DNA of 64,000 nucleotides from Lomentospora prolificans (Eukaryota; Ascomycota; Sordariomycetes; Microascales; Microascaceae). The stretch spans positions 1,302,001-1,366,000 of the forward strand of contig JARFXM010000010.1 of NCBI GenBank assembly GCA_029532625.1. The letters are read 5' to 3'. Made by a program: the position numbers and the translations under genes. Below the pieces are notes generated by a model that had not been told where the DNA came from, ran no database searches, and saw only the letters and a list, made by a program, of their open reading frames with translations. Numbering within the stretch: position 1 is the first letter of the stretch; every line of letters begins with the position of its first letter. Of the stretch, positions 10,570 to 22,380 are shown in pieces.

Positions 10570-11525
10570 TTACAGCTTCCCCTTGCTCCTAGGAGGCAAC
10601 AGCTCGACATCGTGATACGGAAGCCCCAAAAACTCATAGATGAATCCAAACCTATCACTCCCAAAGAACACCTCCTCACGACCCTCCGAATTCGTCACCA
10701 CCAACCACGGCGCACCAAATGCCCTCTTCCGAATCGCGACCTCGGTAGTCGCCTTGAGCGCCTCTTTCATCTCGGGCGTCTCGGTGCCTTCCATGATGGC
10801 CTTGACCTCCTCCGCTGAGAAGAGCTTCCCCGCGGCAGAGTAGTCCTCTCCAGCGGCGCTACCCTTGAACCCACGAGGGCACTGCGCAAGGGCGCGGGCA
10901 AGACCATCGGGCTTGGAGACGTTGGGGTGTGGCGGGGTGAAGTAGGAGTCGAGGAGGTAGTGCAGGGCGGTGAGGTAAGTCTCGGTGGGGTAGTTTTTCT
11001 TGATGTAGTGGAGGGCGCGTTGGGGGATGAGTGTCTTGCTGCGGGAGAAAAAGTCTGGGGGGAAGCGCATGTTGGACTTTCCGACGCGAGCGGCGGCGCG
11101 GGAGCCGTCGCGGCCGAGGTATTCACCCTTTAGGGGGTTCATCATGGGTGGTTGGTTGGCTTGAATCTTGGTGAGTGCGGGCTCGGGGAGAACATGACAA
11201 TGTGTATGCGGACTGGTTCATGGCTTACCTGCAGCCTTCATGATGCCGCCAAGTGAGACAGGGTGGAATCTATCATTCTGTTAGGAACGAAGTGGGAAGG
11301 AAGAAAAGTCCTCTCAAGGAGTTGCGCTCACTCTACTTGAACTCCATGGGCAGCAAGTATGTCCAAATTCATGAAAAGGTCCGCAAATCCGACATAGCTA
11401 TACCACGAAGCTAAAGCAGAAGAAACCGATGTAAGCAAGTTGAGCTCTCTAGACCATACATATTCTTGGGGTCAGTGTCATCGTCACTTACCAATGTCAT
11501 AATAAAAGTCAATCCTGCCGCCCAT
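10570..11525 (-). CDS. GSTK1: Kappa-class glutathione S-transferase (DsbA-like fold)
   Basis: Glutathione transferase of the kappa/HCCA-isomerase family, usually mitochondrial or peroxisomal. Four exons on the minus strand: 11492-11525, 11332-11410, 11229-11269 and 10570-11159, joined at GT-AG sites to give 247 residues. The start reads MGGRIDFYYDIASWYSYVGF; the serine region after YYD is where the family binds the glutathione thiol. Other family marks are HPVSLGGIMKAAANQPPMMN (with the conserved N-x-P-P), FPPDFF, and near the end KATTEVAIRKRAFGAPWLVV followed by EVFFGSDRFGFIYEFLG, matching the F-G-x-P and F-G-S-D-R of GSTK1. Exon joins keep frame and restore family sequence. The C-terminus (RSKGKL) is weakly reminiscent of, but not, a clear peroxisomal signal. 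Confidence 0.9.
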
Positions 11526-12433
11526 GTTTGCTATATATACGCTATACGCCCTAAAGCCTCCGATTTTAACTGGGTTACTGAATTGCGTTGCTCTTCAACT
11601 CGATGACGGGAGCGAGAAGTCGCGTCTTTAAAACATATGCGGCTTCGAACAGGCTGCCTTACGTGATGCTCCGGCGTTGACAGATTTAAGAAGATTGAAC
11701 CTCGGCATCACGTCCTAGACTGATCCCCACACCACACTCACACCGGAGAGACTGGACTGAGCTGGCTAGAAAGTCACCCGCAGTTCCCGCATGGAAGGAG
11801 CCAGCAAACCCCGCCATTACCCCAGAAATGAAATACCCGGCGTCACGAGAATGTGGAGAAGCACCCTCGATCGGTAGTCTGCAGTGGCCAAACGCCGAGT
11901 CCGAGATCCAAAAAGCCAAGACAAGCCCTTCCCTGATTATTAAACATTCCGGCTTTCAAGAAATATGCAAGAATGGATCTTTGATTGATCCGTCTTGAAT
12001 ACGCACTGATTCACAGCACTAGCCTATTAATAGTGCACTGATAACTATACTCTGTACATCACGAAAACAGCAAACGGGCGAGGGACGCGCCAAGGCCAGC
12101 GTGTGCAAAGATAGGAACAGCTCAGCGCGAGTAAAGAGTGCTCATGTCTGCAAAATGAAAATATATGCCAGCATCCTTATTAGTGTACAAACCTAGGAGC
12201 AAACAGAAACCACAATGCAACAAACACACCTCCCCCTCCCTACTTTACCCTATTCGCCTGGCCTGCCGTTCTCTGCGCCGCCATCTGCTGCAGCCAAAAC
12301 ACGCAAGCTAACCAGAGAGCAAAAACGGCCCAGTTGACCAAAAAAAAAAGAAGGAAAACGGCAAATCCGACACAACGCCTTCCGTTCCACAGTTCATGAG
12401 TTACAGAGCGCTCCTTAGTCTAGTCTCTCGCTC
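11526..12433. other. Intergenic between GSTK and YTA7
   Basis: Promoter of GSTK and 3' flank of YTA7. It holds a short poly-A (about 12339-12348) but no open frame with recognisable content. Confidence 0.5.
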
Positions 12434-15400
12434 TCACAGCCTCTCCTCTTCCTGGCTCGATACTAGGAACCCTTGTGTACTTTCGATGTCCCCGATAGTA
12501 TCGTTAAACACCTTGGTAACATTGTTGAGCACCATCATCCTATTCCATTCGCTCCTAGTCCTCCAAATCTCTTCCATCAATTCCCGGTTAATCTGCTCGA
12601 GTTGTTCAATCGAACAGCCCGAAGTTCTCTCCGTCAAATCGTCGAGGAAATCGTTCACTTGCCCCTCTGGGAGAACAAGAGTATGTTGCTGAGATGATGA
12701 GCCCGAATTTCTTACGGACTGGGATGCATCCTCGCCGGAACCTTCGTTTACCTGGCTGTTCGAGCTCACATGATTGGATTTAGCTGCCGACAACACCCTA
12801 GGTCCGGAGGAGGATGGGCTCTCCGTGAGTGTCGGGCCAATCCCGCTGGCCATCGCATGGACCTGAGAGTGCAACCACGACTCGCCGCTCGAGGGCCCCT
12901 GGCTAACAGGAAGGGTGTCGGGCATTTGGGAATTATCATGTTCTCCAGACCCCGAGTGGTCATGGTATCCATTCGTCAGCTGGGTGCTAAGGTTTGAAGA
13001 CTTGTTGGACGGGTCCGATGTTTTTGTGGATGAGGCGTCATTGAGAATAGCCGATGGTGATACTCCAGGGGGTACCGACGTAACAGCGGATCGTTGCGAC
13101 ACTTGCGTGGCTACCACGGCCACCCTGGTGTTCTCTACACCCGGCCTCCGGGCTGAGAGAGGAGGCGGCTGCATTTGAGGAACTTCCGAGAACGGTTGGG
13201 TATCATCATCTACACCGCTCATAGCTACATCACTACCTCGTCTAGCGGGAACCCCGTTTCCGCCCTGGTTAGCATCGGACGACGCACCATGTCCATTGGA
13301 CAGCGGGCTCATAACTTGGAACCTCGCCATGGTTGTCCTGGTCCCGGGAAGAAGTTCACCAGCAGTAACTGGTCCCTGGACGGGAGAATCACCGTCGCCC
13401 GTAATATCGGATTGTACGACATCAACAATGGACTGGATCGCTAGCCTCTTGCGTTCTCTCTCCAACGCGCGCTTAGCACGGTGCAATTGCCTCTGGTAGA
13501 GCGCCTCCCAGTCGACACTGCTTGTAGAATGCTCTACGTTCGCCACGTCAACCTCAACATTAGAGACCAGTTCATTTGCCTTCAAGGTCCGTTCCTTGTC
13601 TCCGATATTTCGCGCATCCTTCGCAAGCGCCTTGATGTCAAACAAGAAATCCTTCGGTCGACAATAGAAGCCGTTAGAAAGCCTCTCTTCAATGGTAGTC
13701 GTCTCAAGATTATAGAAGATGTTGCCGGTGGCTGTCTCCTTCAGAACGTCGTTCCCGTGCTTGTCCTTGACAATCTCAAACGGGCGCACCTCACCTTCCG
13801 CCAAGTCCGGACGCACATAGTTCGGATCCGCCTCAGCGTAGAGGTATGTAAGCTGCGAGAAGGGGATAACCGGCTGTCGGAATTTTTTGTACTTTCGATT
13901 AATTTGGTCCATAATTGGCTGTAGCTGCACCTTGAGGATATTGAGAAGTTGGCGATCCCGCTTCTCCAACGCCTTCATCTCCGCTTTCGATGGAACCTTG
14001 GGCGGCGGAGGAGGCGCAATGGGGAGGTCCTCGAGAACGCGGCGCTTCCTATTGGCAGGGTCAGGGAACTCGCTAGGGTTCATCTTGATATAATTGATGA
14101 TCGTTGAGAAATACTCTCGTCGATTAGACTGCGCCAATGTCGGTCAGGTTCGTGGTTCCTATCACTTGTGCTACTGAAAAAAGTCAAACTTACCTGCTCG
14201 GGACGTTGGATTTCGATGCGGTTCTTTCGCGAATACCCAAAAAAGTCCTTCAAGAGTTCTCTCGGGAGACCTTCGACCTCCCTCTCCGAAGTAGCTAGGA
14301 GCAAAACGGGATCTGTGGGGGGGATGGCTCGGAGCATTGTCTGGAAAGTAATCATTGCCAAGCTATCTCGTAATGAGACATACCAAGTCTCGATGTTAGG
14401 AATAAATATGACGCTAGGTTTATGTCGCTTGATTTCGGTGAACTGGCCCACGATAACTTGTTCCATAGGCTGTAAGAGACAGTGTTAGAACGCGGCGCGC
14501 CGGTACTCGGGTATAGTCGAGTTGAATACTTACACGTCCGTCCGCAAGCAAACTAGGCAGATCAAATGTTTGAACATGTACGCCCTCGAGATGATGGAGG
14601 ACCGCGGAGGATAGATAACCCTGGCCCATCCCGCTCGCTCCATGAATCAAGAAACGGGGCCGAAAAACTCGACATCTTTCAAATTCCTGATGTAGAGCTT
14701 CTCTTCCGAAACCATGGTCACCGTCGGTGGCTTGCTCAAACATGGCCTCCTCAAGGGCTGTGATCTTCTTCTTGCGTGGAAGGATCTCGTCTAAAGCTTC
14801 CTTGATAGCCGCAAATTGGTCGCGGAGGAGAGGTTCAATGCCTTGGGGAAGGGGGGCTGCCCCGGAGGTGGTGGACCGCTCCGAAGAGGGAATCATCTGC
14901 TTGATGGAAAGCATGAAATCTGTGGCGTGGACAGAGATCTTGTCGGGGTCCACAATCAGTTTCTCCTGGGAGGAGTAGATTTGGGGATAGGCGCGCTGAA
15001 TGGAATTGAGCGCGGCCTCCGTGCACAAGGCTCGCAAATCAGCACCTCCGTAGCCCTTGGTCCGTTCGGCAAGAGAGTCCTTGAAATTGTCCGCGAGACC
15101 CCAGTCCTTGGTGTGGATGTTGATAATGGCACGTCGTCCATCTTTGTCAGGAAGGGGGAAGTAAAACTCTCGGTCAAAGCGACCGGGTCGTCGAAGGGCA
15201 GGGTCAATATTGTCGGGACGGTTGGTAGCACCAATCACGATGACCTGTCCGCGGCCATCCATACCATCCATCAATGCAAGGAGGGTAGAAACGATACTGG
15301 CATGAATCTGCTCCTGCTTACTCGACCTCACGGGAGCAAGACCGTCGATTTCGTCGAAAAAGATAATGCTCGGTTGGGTGCGGCGAGCCTCTTCGAAGAG

Positions 15401-17386
15401 GAGTCTGAGCTGTTTCTCTGCCTCACCGACCCATTTGCTCAGGGCGTCGGCTCCTTTTCGCATGTAGAAAGAGATCTTCTTGCCACCAGAGCTGACAGAA
15501 TTGGCCAAGGCCCTGGCAAGGAGGGTTTTACCAGTACCGGGAGGACCATGAAACAAGACGCCTCGAGGCGGAGTAACGTGGAATTTGAGGAAGAGTTCGG
15601 GATAGAGCAATGGTAGTTGGACCATCTCCTTGAGCTTATCGATGTGCCCCTCAAGACCACCGACTTGGCTAAAGTTGACGTTCATGTTCACTCCAAGAGG
15701 GTCCGCATCGGCAAGCGCCTTTTGGTTCTTTATTTTGCCGACGTTGGGCGTAGCACCAATACCACCGAGACCATCCACGTTCATGGCGCCACCGACGCCC
15801 CCAAGCATTCCCGGGGGCGCCGCAGAAGTAGGCGTCATGCCCACATTACCCACGGTGTTGGATCGCATCACCATCTCATCATCGCTACTATCCGAGTCAA
15901 CACCACCCGCGGCTCCAGTTCCCCAAGGCCCGCCAAGGAGCGACCCCACTCCACCGCCACCACCAAAGGGACCATAGGCAGTATTAAGGGGTCGTTCCCA
16001 AGCTAGGCCGGCGCCACCACGAGCGCCCCGGCGGCGGGCAGGAGTCGGTGCTGCATCTTCGGGCTCATCTTCCTCAATCGCCGCAGCGGTGAGTGGCGGT
16101 AGATAGTAGCTAACAGGTTTAGCGGTCGCACGACGCCTCTTCGGTTCCTGGTACAGGATAGACGGGGAGCGGCGTCGCCTGCGCGGTCTCGAGTCTTGTC
16201 GGAGCTCCTGCAGTTCTTCAGCAAGCTCATCCTGATCAAGTTCCACTTCATCGCCCGAATCCTCGGGTCTCGAAGCTTTGGTAGATTTTCGCTTGTTACG
16301 GCTGGAGCGGCGACCCCGAGGAGTCGGGCTGTCATACTCGGCGTCTTCACCATCACCGCCGTTCATGGCAGACTCCACGCCGTCAGACTCTTCACCAGGT
16401 TCAAAGTCACTACTGGGTTCCTGGACAGATTTGCGGCGGCTGGATCGACGTCTGAGTCGTCTGGTTCCGGTATTGTCTTCGGGATCGTTGCCGGGCTCAT
16501 CTTGGGACACTTCTGCTCCAGCGGTTGAGTTCTTTCGCCTGGTAGACCTTGTGCGTGTCACGGGGCCATCATCATCCTCATCTTCATCGTCTTCGTCAAC
16601 CGATTTAACATTCGGCGCATCAGCCTTCTCTTCAGAGATAGCCTCTTCAACTTCCTCAACTTCCTTTTCTTCCACAGATTCGCGCGGTTGATCCTTGTCT
16701 TCGACTTGCGTTTCACGGGAACTACTCTCTTGAGTGGCCTCCTCTATCGGCTCTGGGACCTTCTTTAAACCCTTCATGGCACGGGAAGACCTAGTAGCCC
16801 GGGCCGCGGTTTCGGGACTAACGCTCCTGGAGCCACGGGCGGGCACAGCATGGTGGCCGGAATTTGACAACTCAACAAACTCTTCCTGAAATTCTTCGGT
16901 TCGGGCTCTAGTCGTCCGTCGAGTAGCACGCGCAGAGGCAGGAATCTTTGGAACTTTTAGGCGAATGATTTTGGATTTGGCCTTGTCGCGAGGGGTGGCT
17001 GCAAGCTCGTCGCGGTCACCGGTCGCATCGTCATCCTCGTGATCACTGCTTTCAGCATAGCTTATCTGTTTAGTCGTAACCTTGCGCGCTCGACGTCCAG
17101 AAGCATTGACAGGCTGGTCTTCATCCTCGTTATCATCTTCCGACTCCTCACCGAATGAAACGTCATCCTGACTATCATATAACACTTCCTCGTCGTCCTC
17201 AATATCGGTCCCTTCGTAACGGCCAGGCTTCCGTCGACCAGCGCCCGATCCTCGTCTAGGCCTGGTACGGTGACGGGACCTCTTCTTGCCACGGCGTGAT
17301 TCTACTTCAGGTTCAAAGTTTTCGTCATCTGAATCAGACTTGTTGTGATCGAAATCTAGCAACTCTCTCTTTCGTTTACTGGTCAT
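12434..17386 (-). CDS. yta7: Yta7/Abo1/ATAD2-type AAA ATPase with bromodomain
   Basis: Nuclear AAA+ histone chaperone that handles H3-H4 and affects nucleosome density. Three exons: 14534-17386, 14194-14469 and 12434-14128, giving 1607 residues; both introns are phase 0 and lie in the degenerate second AAA module. The N-terminal 500 residues are low-complexity and acidic/basic (RRGKKRSRHRTRPRRGSG; DEDDEDEDDD). AAA1 has GPPGTGKT (about 614-621), IIFFDEID (about 673-680) and the arginine-finger region GATNRPDNIDPALRRPGRFD. The second AAA is degenerate (PSVIFIPNIETWY), as in ATAD2. The bromodomain region follows, from RDRQLLNILKVQLQPIMDQI to YCRPKDFLFDIKALAKDARN (about 1090-1220). The C-terminal 300 residues are Ser-rich with no domain seen. 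The ATG at 17386 (MTSKRKRELLDFDH) is the first ATG in frame. Confidence 0.93.
14129..14193 (-). other. Intron 2 of YTA7
   Basis: Donor GTAAGT, acceptor GCGCAG, 65 bp, phase 0; joins EIQRPEQ to SNRREYFS. Confidence 0.85.
14470..14533 (-). other. Intron 1 of YTA7
   Basis: Donor GTAAGT, acceptor TTACAG, 64 bp, phase 0; joins LLADGR to PMEQVIVGQ. Confidence 0.85.
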
Positions 17387-20080
17387 CTTGAAGAAGAGCA
17401 GCGGACTCGGGTGCGCGAGATTCACTCCAAGATGGTGGCGAAGGGTGGAAGTCGAGAATATCGTCCGGAGATGGGAACACTAGCTGATGGTATAAGAAAG
17501 ATGATCTGTGAAATAGCTGAATTAGCTTCTGGAATATCGAAGAACGTTGCCTTAATGTGTGGAAACGTGTATGTAGTGGGGCAGGCGACTGTCAGTTGAT
17601 GGCTAGAGGTGATGAAGGGCGTGAAGGATGCGTGAAGCGGCGGCTGAGGTCCGGTAATGCTTCTGCTAGGCCCAAAGCATGCTAAAATCGACGCGATTTG
17701 AATGCGATGCGTTAAGCAGTAGACCAAGGTTTGTTTTCGCCCTTACCTTTAATAAGTTTATCCTCGATGATGCTCGACTCGAAAGGTCTCGCAGGCCTTG
17801 ACCAGGGAGGAACGAGCAGGAAGCCACGATTGACACTCGACAAGGAAGGTACCAAAGGCAAGGGTTTCCAGAACAACATAAAGAATACGGGCAATGAAAA
17901 AACTAGGTTTAGATAGATCCCATGTCTCGACGTGAATTTAGATAGGGTGATGATTGAATTTCTCCAACACTGAAGGTCGCGCGTCATCGAAGTCCGCCGC
18001 GCTCCTTTTTTTCGTTCTACAGGCAGAGGTTGGCGCGAATCCGAAGCGTGCAGTCTGGCGTGCTGTACCCATGCCGCGCTGGATTGGAGCTCGGGTAAAT
18101 TGTAGGGAAAGTCACGTGACATAATTATCAATCCGACGTTGAACGCTCAACCATTCACCTTGCACCTCTAACTTGGCTTCAAGGCTTCATCAATCGCTGA
18201 TGATTATCAAAAGCTGTATTTGAGAATCTTGCAGTCAGAAATTGTGAAACAAATAAATTGGCACTACCACCGTTGCCGATATCCCCATTCTTTTCGTGCC
18301 TCGCTGATGAAGGTAGAGTGCATTTCGTGGTGAAGCTATATGTAGTTCTAAGTCCTGAGCGGGGGAGGATTAAGTGGGCTACAATGGAGGAACCTTCCAA
18401 AATAAGAGAAAATGATAAAAACAAAAAGGAACCGGCGGCGCGGGTTCCGTCGAGTCGGTAGCTCTACCTTCTAGAAGGGTGGCCGCCGATTGTTCCTGGG
18501 GATTACTATTGGTATCGTGTGTTTCCCTGTCAGCCCTACCAGGACTCTGGTCGGTGCCGCCACCAAAGCCAGACCTTGGGTCACATGGACCCTAGACCCT
18601 CACTCACTAATTAACCCCGAGGCATATTAGCAGCCCGTTTAGATGGAATAATGATCGATTCAATGGAAGCCCCAATGTATCTTTAAGATATTCGCGCCTC
18701 TCTGTAGGAAACCCGTTTCAGCTGCTGCCTCCGGGAAACCTCGACCGGAAGCAGCCGATTCCTAATACATGCACCTACAAATTGGCATTGGAAGATAGGG
18801 GGCCTCAATGACTGGATCCAGGTCATCTTACTACGTAATCAATATAGGCATGACGAACAAGTCGTCGACGGCAGATACGCAGCCCGAGGAGTCAAAGTGA
18901 AATTCGAACATGTCCGGACTCACTAGCCCTAATTGAAGGTCAAATTTCATACGGAGGGTTCACAGAGTGAGAGTGTAACGCGATGAAGGACGAATAGCTA
19001 GGGACATCCGTCCTCCTATCTCACCTCCAAGTTGTCCCGCCCTTCTCTCAGTACAAAATCAACGGTCGACCGGAGACCGAGCAAGCTATCCCCGTCGCCT
19101 AGTTCCTCGGCGATCCACCGTGCAATGCGGGGTTACTTTCAAGTCCATGGCATCGCACACGTGCATCCCTCACGAGCGTCGTACAAGTACGTAAAAAGGC
19201 TCTCGGTTCGTCTCTTCTTTAGTCGGCTATCTCAGAGCCTTGCCGTTTCTCCGATTTTCCCGACTTTCTCCACCGCTCGATCTCCCACTATCCCGACCCT
19301 GGGGCCTCAGGAAGTACAAGGCCTTCATAGCGCTACCCAGGATCAGGCAAAAGTCGGTCTCGAAGGTCGACGGGACAATCCACCCGCAGTCTGACTGCAG
19401 GAAGCTGGCCCTCTGCTGCTTCTGCCTTACGGACCTTGTCCAATCCTAAGGCGCCATGTACAGCACCCTGCAGCTCCGTTCCGGGGTTGATTGGTCGGCG
19501 GAACCGACGCTGCTCTTGGCTGCCCCTCTTTCCGGCAAGATGAGGGTCGATTAACCCCATTAACCCCATCGCCATCGTTCATGTGAGGTCAGGAAGTCGT
19601 GTACCCGAGGGCCTCAATGGCACATACATTCATACATTCCGATGGACCTTTGGAGACCAGATCCCCCCCCCCAATAAAAACCCGTCACAATATTATAGAC
19701 CATCAAGAGATGACGATATCAGTTAGCTTGTTATCTTTGTATATCCGACCCGTAGCCTTGTCTATTTAAACTCGTGTCCATTCCGTCCCACCATTCTATT
19801 TCCTCTTGTCACCTAGTCACCTATCCCCTAACGTAGTCGTGGTCGTGTTAAGCACCAGTTCCCGCACCTCTCCGTGGTCTCATATTCTATACACGCTCTC
19901 TGCTCGCCATTTTCTTCGTCCGCAAGCACCCGGAGTGCAGAGCCGGCAGGTTTATAGAATTATTGTTGCGACTTGAAGTCCGCACGCTTCCAAACACTCA
20001 CTCTCGAAACCGCCCAGGAAGGCGCTCCGTCCAAAGAACTCATTTGTCTCGACTTATACATTGGATCGACGCTACCAACC
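17387..20080. other. Intergenic between YTA7 and the 100-residue gene
   Basis: About 2.7 kb with the YTA7 promoter on one side and the promoter of the small gene on the other. Minus frame 17712-18131 and plus frame 19032-19394 have no domain I know and no splice pattern that improves them. The pyrimidine-rich part (19200-19300 and 19790-19930) looks like fungal promoter/leader sequence. Confidence 0.45.
19762..19769 (+). promoter_or_regulatory. Possible TATA element
   Basis: TATTTAAA about 310 bp before the ATG at 20081, followed by CT-rich sequence usual near fungal transcription starts. Position only. Confidence 0.3.
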
Positions 20081-20476
20081 ATGTCTAGCTCCCGAGCACC
20101 CCGGCCTGCGCCGTTGAACCTCCACTCGTCGCAAGGCAAGCAGTCCTTCGAGTCTTCATTCTCCGATCGGGGAAGAGTAAGTCGTCCTGTCCAACCTATT
20201 CGCCAATTGCTTGCAGGTCTTGCACATGCACAACCACCAGGCCGGTTGGCTAACATGAATGTTGCACAGTCGAGGTCCACCGACGGCGGTGACAATAACA
20301 CCCCCGTCGCCACCCCCAGCACAGCTGGCATGGGTTCCCCTCATGAGGCGGGCCGGAAGACTTCCTCAGGAAACGTCAACGTCTACACAACTTGTGGCAG
20401 GCACACGGATCAATTTCTCTTCGGCGGCCCGTCACTTGGCGAAATGGCGCGGTCTCTTCTACGCCATAACCGCTAG
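20081..20476 (+). CDS. Small Ser/Pro-rich protein of unknown function
   Basis: Two exons, 20081-20176 and 20270-20476, across a 93-bp intron (GTAAGT...TTGCACAG) give 100 residues; no known domain. It starts MSSSRAPRPAPLNLHSS, and the last third has the only ordered-looking part, NVYTTCGRHTDQFLFGG followed by a short helix-like LGEMARSLLRH. The strong donor, branch-like GCTAACATG, promoter-like upstream sequence and first ATG in frame argue for a real gene. The intron is a multiple of three without stops, so an unspliced message would encode 131 residues. The organisation recalls small conidiation or stress-induced fungal proteins, but I cannot name a family. Confidence 0.5.
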   Translation: MSSSRAPRPAPLNLHSSQGKQSFESSFSDRGRVSRPVQPIRQLLAGLAHAQPPGRLANMNVAQSRSTDGGDNNTPVATPSTAGMGSPHEAGRKTSSGNVNVYTTCGRHTDQFLFGGPSLGEMARSLLRHNR

Positions 20477-21124
20477 TAAACAAGGATCAGAGAGTCTGCT
20501 GCAACACCATGACGCCAAGGCTTCGAATTGAAAGACCACCTCAACGTTGCGAGATGCGTCACGAAACACCCAACTCCGCACATATCCAACTTGAACTCCT
20601 CGAATGGGCTTGACTAAGATTGTTCCTTGCGCCATAACAAATTACTCGCTTCCCTCGCCATCTATTCGGTCACAAGATTTACATGTAGCTATCTTGATGG
20701 AGACAGGGAACCGAGACAGGAAAACGCTTTCGAGTCTGAAACGATTTACGAACTGATACCCCATATTGCCCTATTCATTTCATGTACATGCCTCGCTTTT
20801 CCTTCTTTTTTCCTTTCTATTTTTATCGTTCGACCTTCGCCATTAGGATAGAATCATGATCCAGTTGCTTGCTAGCAATTATGAATAGCTTGGTTGATAA
20901 AAGGTCTGTTAAAGTTGCACAACATGACATAGCTATATCCGTACAGAGTCTTTTAAAAGTTATGACCGTCCATGCCAATACTGTGAACCATGAGTGTATA
21001 TTTTTCCACTGAAGATTTCCTTTCTTGTCCTACCTCCTTTCTGACACCGAGGCCAGAGAGCACTTCATCACCCTCGGCCCGCCTTCCCACTAACGCTTCA
21101 TATAGTAACTCTGCGTTTGTTGCT
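20477..21124. other. Convergent intergenic region
   Basis: 3' flanks of the small gene and of the carbonic anhydrase gene. AT-rich; I see nothing else in it. Confidence 0.5.
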
Positions 21125-22156
21125 TCATGCAGTTTCCACTACATGATGGAGCAAGTTGACTTCTCCCGGAGCGTTTTGTGTATACCGCGAATTGAACTTC
21201 AACACCGCCTTGGCAGCGCCGTAACTCTCCGGCGATACATAAACCGGGTTACGGACAATGTTCCAGGCCACCCCTTCGGTACAAGGAGGTGTGGTGAGTG
21301 AGCCATCATATTGGAAGACATCGGAGCCGTTGACGAGCTCCTCAATCTCGCAAGAGAGGAGGGGCCGGGTCTGGGCAACGTCGCCGCCGTGCGGAATCCG
21401 GTCAACGGTCGAGAGCACACTAGTAAAAAATGGGCTGGCGGGGTGAAGTGACGAAACGTCAATCATGACGCCTACCACGGAGAGGGATTGATCTAGCGAT
21501 TGGGAACTGTTAGATCCCGAATGCAATCAAAATCTCAACATGCTTGGCGACCCTGCCAAGCCCGGATCCAAATGATTAGGTCTTGGGGCTTGTGCCGTCT
21601 TTTCTGCGCGGCGCCTGCATAATGCCAAGAGCCAAGACAAGACAAATTCCAGAATCGCCAAACGACGTGCATGTTGATTGTGCAAGCGCGGAACACCATA
21701 TTCGAACTTACCTTCTGCTCTAAAGACAAAATGCGCCTCCACCGCATAACTTTCTTCGTCGATCCGGTGTTCTGACGGAGTGTGGAAGTGGAATTGAACA
21801 AGTCTATGCTCCTTGCCGTTCCTGGTGATGGTGCCATTCGCGGGCACCTCAATCGTGGTACCGCGGTTCTCGATTTCCGTGCCGCGGGGATAACTCTCAA
21901 GCTCTATCGAGAGGGAATCACCTGCTACCGCGGGTATGCAGCCCGTGGTAGAGTCTATCACTATGGGTGACTGGTGAGTGCCCTGAGCGCAGGCGATGTT
22001 GTCAGCGGACAAGCCATGCCAGTTAAGAGGGCCCTGGAGCCCTGTGTATCCGAAAGACGGCGGTGAGAACTCGGAACGAGCATGAAGGTGTGGGCTGCGA
22101 TAACAGATGGCCGAGACGAGGGGGAGAAGACCGTGGACAATGGTGAGATGCCTCAT
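21125..22156 (-). CDS. Secreted alpha-class carbonic anhydrase
   Basis: Zinc enzyme interconverting CO2 and bicarbonate, probably outside the cell. Exons 21712-22156 and 21125-21492 give 270 residues. A hydrophobic N-terminus (MRHLTIVHGLLPLVSAICY) looks like a signal peptide. Zinc ligands are H123 and H125 (VQFHFHTPSEH) and H142 (AVEAHFVFRAED). Other marks are GTHQSPIVID, LTTPPCTEGVAWNIV and the terminal FNSRYTQNAPGEVNLL. Cys56 and the Cys of TTPPC are placed to form the disulphide of secreted alpha-CAs. Two acceptors exist: AACAG at 21507 breaks frame, while CTAG at 21493 keeps it and gives RAEDQSLSVVGVMID, so I chose the latter (intron 21493-21711). Confidence 0.9.
21493..21711 (-). other. 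Intron 1 of the carbonic anhydrase gene
   Basis: Donor GTAAGT, acceptor CGCTAG, 219 bp, phase 1. Acceptor chosen by reading frame and by restoring the family core after the third zinc histidine. Confidence 0.7.
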
Positions 22157-22372
22157 GTTGGTTGTTTGAGGAATAGTGTTGCGCTTTACTCTCGCGACAG
22201 GAGGGATGTGGGCACGTCTGAGTATTCGGACGGACAAGAGAAACAAAACGAGGGATACACAAACACGTGCGGCGACGGGGGTATACGGGAGAAAACACAA
22301 ACACGGCGGGGACGATCACATTCGGTGCTCCATGTTGGCCCAAGCTTGGGACGAAATACCGGGTTTTATAAT

Positions 22373-22380
22373 ACCGGATA
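22373..22380 (-). promoter_or_regulatory. TATA box of the carbonic anhydrase gene
   Basis: TATAAAAC on the minus strand, about 215 bp before the ATG at 22156. Two direct copies of ATACCGG flank it in plus-strand reading (22366-22372 and 22381-ish). Confidence 0.45.

Noticed and set aside
17712..18131. Minus-strand frame beside the YTA7 promoter
   Set aside because: It ends in an ordered-looking ESSIIEDKLIKGKGENKPW, but I find no supporting start, splice pattern or family. Not called.
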